A stretch of 64,000 nucleotides of DNA from Pochonia chlamydosporia 170. Taxonomy: Eukaryota > Ascomycota > Sordariomycetes > Hypocreales > Clavicipitaceae. How positions within the stretch are numbered: the stretch's first letter is position 1; every line of letters begins with the position of its first letter. Under the pieces are notes generated by a model. That model was not told the DNA's origin. It searched no databases and saw only the letters and a program-made list of their open reading frames with translations. The position numbers and the translations under genes are program-made. Below, piece after piece: positions 59,101 through 64,000 of the stretch. The DNA lies in NCBI RefSeq assembly GCF_001653235.2, contig NC_035791.1:5084001-5148000 (forward strand), given 5' to 3'.

Positions 59101-61600
59101 TTGGCTCGGTTGATGTGATGAAACCCGCAGGATTTCGTGTGACGAGGCCAAACTGGGCATACCGGGCGGACGATTGGGACCGTTCCGAAGCGCGAACGTT
59201 GGGCCATTGAAGGCGGGACAAGCCAAATTGCGGTAAAACCATAGGAATACCCATTGCCCGAATGACAACATTGAATAGCCGGCTGTAGGCGAAGGTTCAA
59301 GCAAAGCTGGTCATTTTGCGCCGATGTTACATCTCCGCAACAATGAGATGGTTCATGGCACTGATTGTAGAATATATCATAAATGAATTGTTGGTTCACT
59401 AGATCATTCTCGTGGACGGGAGTTGCATAGAATCCTCTGCAGCTGTTCCAGGAAGGCCATTTCGTGTGCGGAACTTGGTTGCTGTTGGGGTCATTGTGGG
59501 CTCTCATCGTAGAGTTGAGACAGTTTGCGGATTCCTCAAGCTGGTTATTCCAAGTCACCAAGGAGCATCTGCAACGGTCTGGTGGACCATGCTATTTCCG
59601 CAAACTCAACATTACGCTGAGGACCGGCCCGGCTTTTAGCATGGTTGGCCAAATGGCAACAATCAAGGGCACTAGAAGAAGTAGCTAGATCGGCCGGGGC
59701 CAAAAGAAATGGCAAACGGGTCTTTCGAGTTCCGGGGTTGGCTGAGTACGGTGATGGATGCGTCGATACGACGAGTCTTGAAGGCATGTCCATGATGGTA
59801 TTACGAGAGCGCGACTTGGCAAACGGGTTTCATGTTGTGCAGTCAAGTCTACTTGCATGAAGTGCTGTTGGATGGTAACGGAAGGAGCACTTTGCGTATT
59901 GACCAGGTCAGACCAGACTTTTTGTGACCTTCCTGAAGGACATGCGACTTGCGACTTGACCTCCAGTCCTGCATCTGCGACTCGTTGGGAGAGAAGGAGC
60001 TGCCCTTGCCAGCGCAGAACTCGGAACACCCACCTTCAGCTGGGAAGGTACGGATTGTGGTTTCCCAACTTGGTCTCTTCAACGAGAATCCCACATTTGC
60101 AACTTGACAACGCGCATGAGAAGCCGTTTTCTCGCCTTGTGTCCGCGCAGACTACCATGCAATTCAGTTGATCCAGTTGATCGTGGAAAACCCTTGCAAG
60201 CCTCCTACACCACAAAAGCGTTTCTGCTCTGTATTATGGGTGAGCCTTACTCCGTAATGCACTGCGCGATGCACCAGCTGCATAAGTGTCTGCTGGCTCC
60301 ACCTGCATCTACCCGGCTCATCACCAGTACCATCACGTATGAAATGCCCTTGCTACGGAGTACTATGGGCAAAAGTTGGCCGATATGGAAGACTTCGCAG
60401 CCATCCCGCCGCGGGATCCCGACGACTTTGGCCCAATCAATGCCTGTTTCAGCAATGCTGTCAGGGTTGTGTTCCGGTACGAATAGTGCGTGGTCAGCCA
60501 TCATATTGCTTTGTTGTATGTAGGTCCACGTCTCCCACAGGAAGAAACAGCTGAATGTTATTTCAGATCAAAACCCACACAGCCAACAGACCTAGCGACC
60601 ATCACACATGCCCCGTAATAAGTTGTGACACATACCTAGGTACTCAGATGCAATCTGCGGTGAATGGCGTCGACCTTTCACATTTGTCTCTCGGAAAGGC
60701 TCATCATGGCGGCAGACACAAGCTTCTCCAAATTTGGCCAAAGCTTTCAAGTTCTGTTCCGTCCATTGACTGTCTCATGCCGGCGAATGGAAAACTGGAG
60801 GCCGCGCACCAATCAGTTTCTTGCCGATGTCAAAGTGCTGTAAAGTTCTCGTTGCTTCAGACACGCCAACAGGAAGCTTTGGCAATTACCCAATCGTCAC
60901 GCTGTGGCGGGAAGCACGGCGTTCAAAAGACCAACCACGGACAGGGTGGTGAGTCTGGGGGACACTAACAAGGAGCCACCAACGACGTCAAGCTTGGTCG
61001 TTGCCGGCCTAGAACCCCCTCTGCTGCCAAATGGGACTGTTTCACCCGTCATCCGGGCTCCTCTTTCGAGCTCCAACCTGCGTCTGACCCATCACGGGCC
61101 GCCCAGTCAGTTTGAGCGAGCCAATGGCCCAAGTGTGAGCCAGATCCCCCAAAAAGAAACCAAAACCCATACCCAACACCTAAGACAACCGTGCCATTTG
61201 CATTCTCTCTCCCCCTCGCCATCGCCATCCAACAGACAGAGGTCGGCTTTCCTACTCTGCTGTGCTTCGATTTGCCCAATGACTCTTGGTTATGGTGCTC
61301 CCTGAGAAAGCTCAAAGGCGAAACGACTGATATTTTCTCTTCTACATTTCAAGACGCCGAATCTTCGCAACTGGCTCCAAGCAAGCATCCCGCTCAGCAC
61401 CCCGAGCCACACAAGGACAAGTCCGTCCTTCCGTCTCTTGTCCGTCGCACGCAAAACGAACGAACGAACGATACGGTCCTCCATATCATCCGCAAAGCGG
61501 TCTCTCCCATTGGGGCTGGGGCCAGGGCATTGCGCAGCTCCTGCACCGAATAGCTTCACCCAACCACCCAACCCCTTCACTTGAGATTTTCCATTATCAG
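56102..61600. other. Large gene-free region (about 5.5 kb)
   Basis: The longest stretch without a supported gene. 56.2-57.2 kb is more A/T-rich; elsewhere it has ordinary composition. The longest ORFs (172 codons at 57.5-58.0 kb and 187 codons at 59.0-59.6 kb, both minus) have no recognisable motif, odd composition and heavy overlap with other frames. No transposase, reverse transcriptase, terminal repeat or RNA gene recognised. Confidence 0.5.
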
Positions 61601-61606
61601 ACAGGC

Positions 61607-61631
61607 GCGTTAGGCCCTTCACGCCTAACGC
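61607..61631 (+). promoter_or_regulatory. Perfect 9-bp inverted repeat (hairpin) in the leader of the following gene
   Basis: Left arm GCGTTAGGC (61607-61615), 7-nt loop (61616-61622), right arm GCCTAACGC (61623-61631). Its 3' edge is 57 nt before the ATG at 61689. In RNA it would form a stable stem; in DNA it could be a palindromic protein site. Confidence 0.6.
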
Positions 61632-61688
61632 TGCCTCACAACCATTCCATTTACAACGGTCCCCACGCGGGAAACGGACGCCTACAAA

Positions 61689-62897
61689 ATGGCCATGGAC
61701 GCACTCAGAAACCTGGCCAACAATATACCCGACTGGCAAAGGCGCCTGGATGACTTAAATGGCCAGATTGAACGACGTCAAGCAGAGCTCGGTGCTATTT
61801 CCAGAACTGATGCCACATCAATCACCTCGCCCCGATCCCTCCGCAACAAAGGCTCAGCAGAATCGCTGAAACCCAAGGATGACGGGCCCATGCATCCCGA
61901 GTCGGAAGTAGCCCTGGTCTCAAGTCGAAGTCCGCGGAAGGGACAGCCTCCCCGAACACCATCGACGCCATCTGGGGAAGCCAAGGCGACGCCGGCTTCG
62001 CCACCAAGCCCTGGTAGCGAAAACAGAGCAGCTCTGCATAGGCAGGCTCGCGAAGCTGTTGCCGCTCACACTAGAGCGTTGGCACAAGCGAAGAAGAAAC
62101 GCAAGTCGTCCTCAGTCGTATCCGCAGAGGGCGCTCCACCCACCTATCGAACTCGCAGCATGATTATTGTGTACTACGATAGCTACGTCCAAGGGTTTTT
62201 CGATGAATTGGTTCGATTTATCTCGTCAAGCAGGAACTTGATGCGCAAGGCAAAAATGGCAGCCAAGGTAGCGCAGATCAAGCGCATGGCGGAATTGGAA
62301 ATTGCGAATGACGCAAAACGCACGAGCGACGAGAGGTTCGCCATGGACGCTATCCCATCATTACGATATATGAGCACCCGCCGAAATGGTCCCATGTCAG
62401 CTGACCAAACATCTGCAGAGCCAGGTCGTGCGACAGGCTCTGAACAGCCCTCTGATGTATACGACTCCCTAGACAAGAGTTTAGAAGTTGTGCAAAGCAC
62501 ATGTGAGCATGGGGCACATCAGTTTCTCAGGGACGCTGACTGCTATGACGAGATTGCAAAAATCCAATCGCGGCTGATCGAGGTGTTGGCATCGGCAAGA
62601 CAAGAGATGGATCGAGTGGAACGGGAGGATCCCGAGCTTGCCAAAGAGACAGGAGACATGGGCAAGGCACGTATGCATCGCCCCATAAGTGTGAGACGAG
62701 ACATGGCGGCCGAATACAAGGACGATATAAAGTTGGAGGACAGACGCTTGACGTTGGAGATTTCTCCCGCAAAGGATGCCACATCCCTCTCAGCAGTCGC
62801 ACTTGAGGTAGATACCAACTTGGAAGAAGAGGACATGGACACGCTGCCAGTGCTGCAGTATCGATCTACGAGATTGATGCGTAGTCGACCTGTTTGA
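61689..62897 (+). CDS. Uncharacterised fungal protein with N-terminal coiled coil
   Basis: 402 aa, single exon, ATG at 61689 (a second Met two codons on). Residues 1-40 predict a short coiled coil (NIPDWQRRLDDLNGQIERRQ). Residues 45-140 are disordered Ser/Pro/Arg sequence with several S-P/T-P sites. A more conserved-looking core at about 155-215 (TRSMIIVYYDSYVQGFFDEL, LMRKAKMAAKVAQIKRMAEL) follows, then a helical region (SLDKSLEVVQSTCEHGAHQF, LIEVLASARQEMDRVERED). No catalytic motif, signal peptide or membrane span. I do not recognise it; a cytosolic or nuclear scaffold is a guess. The leader carries a perfect hairpin. Confidence 0.82.
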   Translation: MAMDALRNLANNIPDWQRRLDDLNGQIERRQAELGAISRTDATSITSPRSLRNKGSAESLKPKDDGPMHPESEVALVSSRSPRKGQPPRTPSTPSGEAKATPASPPSPGSENRAALHRQAREAVAAHTRALAQAKKKRKSSSVVSAEGAPPTYRTRSMIIVYYDSYVQGFFDELVRFISSSRNLMRKAKMAAKVAQIKRMAELEIANDAKRTSDERFAMDAIPSLRYMSTRRNGPMSADQTSAEPGRATGSEQPSDVYDSLDKSLEVVQSTCEHGAHQFLRDADCYDEIAKIQSRLIEVLASARQEMDRVEREDPELAKETGDMGKARMHRPISVRRDMAAEYKDDIKLEDRRLTLEISPAKDATSLSAVALEVDTNLEEEDMDTLPVLQYRSTRLMRSRPV

Positions 62898-64000
62898 AAC
62901 AACGGCCAGTGAGAAATGGGGACGGTGCAGCATTGATTGCCGACTCGACTCTTGGCAATGGAAAGCGATATGCATTGTTTGGCGAAGGTCTCTGTCATGG
63001 CCGACGGAAACAACCCGAACGTTTCAACTGCAAGGAAAGGAGACAAAACAAGGCACGGAAAGTAGCCTTATATGGCATCATCAACGATTATTTACGACAC
63101 TTTGCATATTTTGGAGTATTATACCTGGTCTTCATGGTACATGATTCGGTTCTGGATGTAGGAAATTGACTTGACTTGCACATACGGAAGCTTGGGTAAT
63201 GGACTGAAATTATTTTGCGGCAACTTGGTTTGGATTTGCATATATAGCATGTCTAGTGGATACCCAACCGAATGAAACGTGGAACCTTGTTGAGATTTGC
63301 ATCTATCATGGGTCGGTCTGACGTGATGTTGTAAGCTGGTCTGGGAACACGAAATTTAGTGTGCATCAGTCTGGTGTGAGCTGAGTGGTTGGGCACGTGG
63401 CTTCGGATGGACGACTCAAAAATCGCTATGGACCACTGTATAACTAGCATATTGTCGTCATGTATTAGTTGACCTAACTTTTGATACGAAACGAGAGAAC
63501 CCAAGTGTATTAGATGAGTCTCTACAATCAACTTAAGAGTCGAAAGGGTCGTAAGCGGTAAGGGATCTAGCCCAAATATGTGCCTAGCTATAGCATTTAG
63601 CAAAGTTAGAATGGACCCGGCTACTTATATAATAGCTTGAACCTGTTTATCTTGGACTGGGCAAAAGGTAGTCCGTCTGTGTCTTGCTTCCAAGTTGGCT
63701 TGATACTTATTATTAAGTACCATTCAATGTTGCGCCCCACATGATCAATTGATGTCCGCATGAGGCGGCGGGAGCTGATGTGGGCGCGTCTGCGCCTAGC
63801 TCCCCACAGTCAGTCATCCACACATGACATTGACCAGACCAGCCTCAAATGAAATGACTTAAACATCGTCATCCTCTGTACCTTGCAGGTCTACCAAGCA
63901 AAGCTGCATGTTCACCTCTGGACCTGGCATTAAATCTGCTACACCGCCGCTCCCCGACCAGCGCTTCCTTTTCCGACGTCATCAACATTGCGCTTTCATC
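62898..64000. other. Intergenic region to the window end
   Basis: No gene supported. 63.0-63.7 kb is relatively A/T-rich and probably contains the 3' UTR of the preceding gene; the last 200 bp are C-rich and might be the promoter of a gene beyond the window. Confidence 0.45.

Noticed and set aside
57458..59561. Minus-strand ORFs of 172 and 187 codons
   Set aside because: Unusual composition, no known motif and several overlapping alternative frames; not supportable as genes.

Overview
The window looks like core chromosome of a filamentous ascomycete, most likely a Sordariomycete of the order Hypocreales (a Clavicipitaceae-like genome is my best guess; this is inference from protein flavour only). 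The reasons are short GT-AG introns (mostly 43-100 nt), CTAAY-type branch points, a fungal type-I FAS split over two genes, Zn(II)2Cys6 regulators, an eqolisin (G1) peptidase and a MAS...-type septin. I saw no bacterial, plasmid, viral or CRISPR content, no rRNA and no convincing tRNA.

Layout. 1-2522 (-): 5' part of the fatty acid synthase beta gene, cut by the window edge and carrying an apparent frameshift. 6566-12299 (+): fatty acid synthase alpha, head-to-head with beta across a 4 kb gene-free spacer. 12884-13464 (-): LSM4. 13769-15547 (+): a PPR-like, probably mitochondrial protein. 17408-19225 (+): an MFS drug:H+ antiporter with a repeat-rich, ATG-free leader. 19.6-20.0 kb: a 40-bp minisatellite studded with GATA motifs. 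20224-23160 (-): a large regulator with its Zn2Cys6 cluster in mid-protein. 23919-25977 (-): Ku70; 26418-27742 (+): ferrochelatase, divergent from Ku70. 31134-33519 (+): a Cdc3/AspB septin with a 0.9 kb first intron. 34839-35452 (-): Fis1; 35947-36600 (+): Spc24, divergent from Fis1 and apparently frameshifted. 38783-39675 (+): a small single-pass membrane protein. 40798-41612 (+): a secreted eqolisin. 42282-43064 (-): a two-TM fungal membrane protein. 44404-45726 (+): a TatD/Scn1-like metal hydrolase. 46000-47599 (-): a type-I membrane protein with a coiled coil. 49327-52007 (-): a second Zn2Cys6 factor with a His-rich tract. 55337-56101 (+): an FMN-binding split-barrel protein. 61689-62897 (+): an uncharacterised coiled-coil protein with a perfect hairpin in its leader.

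How they work together: only the two FAS genes form an obvious functional unit (the alpha6beta6 cytosolic FAS). The rest is a housekeeping mixture (RNA decay/splicing, NHEJ repair, haem, septum, mitochondrial fission, kinetochore) in which several pairs share short divergent promoters. Intergenic space is generous (several gaps over 3 kb) and rich in short tandem repeats. Two essential-gene ORFs (FAS beta and SPC24) are broken by small indels, which I read as assembly error first and biology second. Exon structures were worked out by hand from reading frames and splice motifs.
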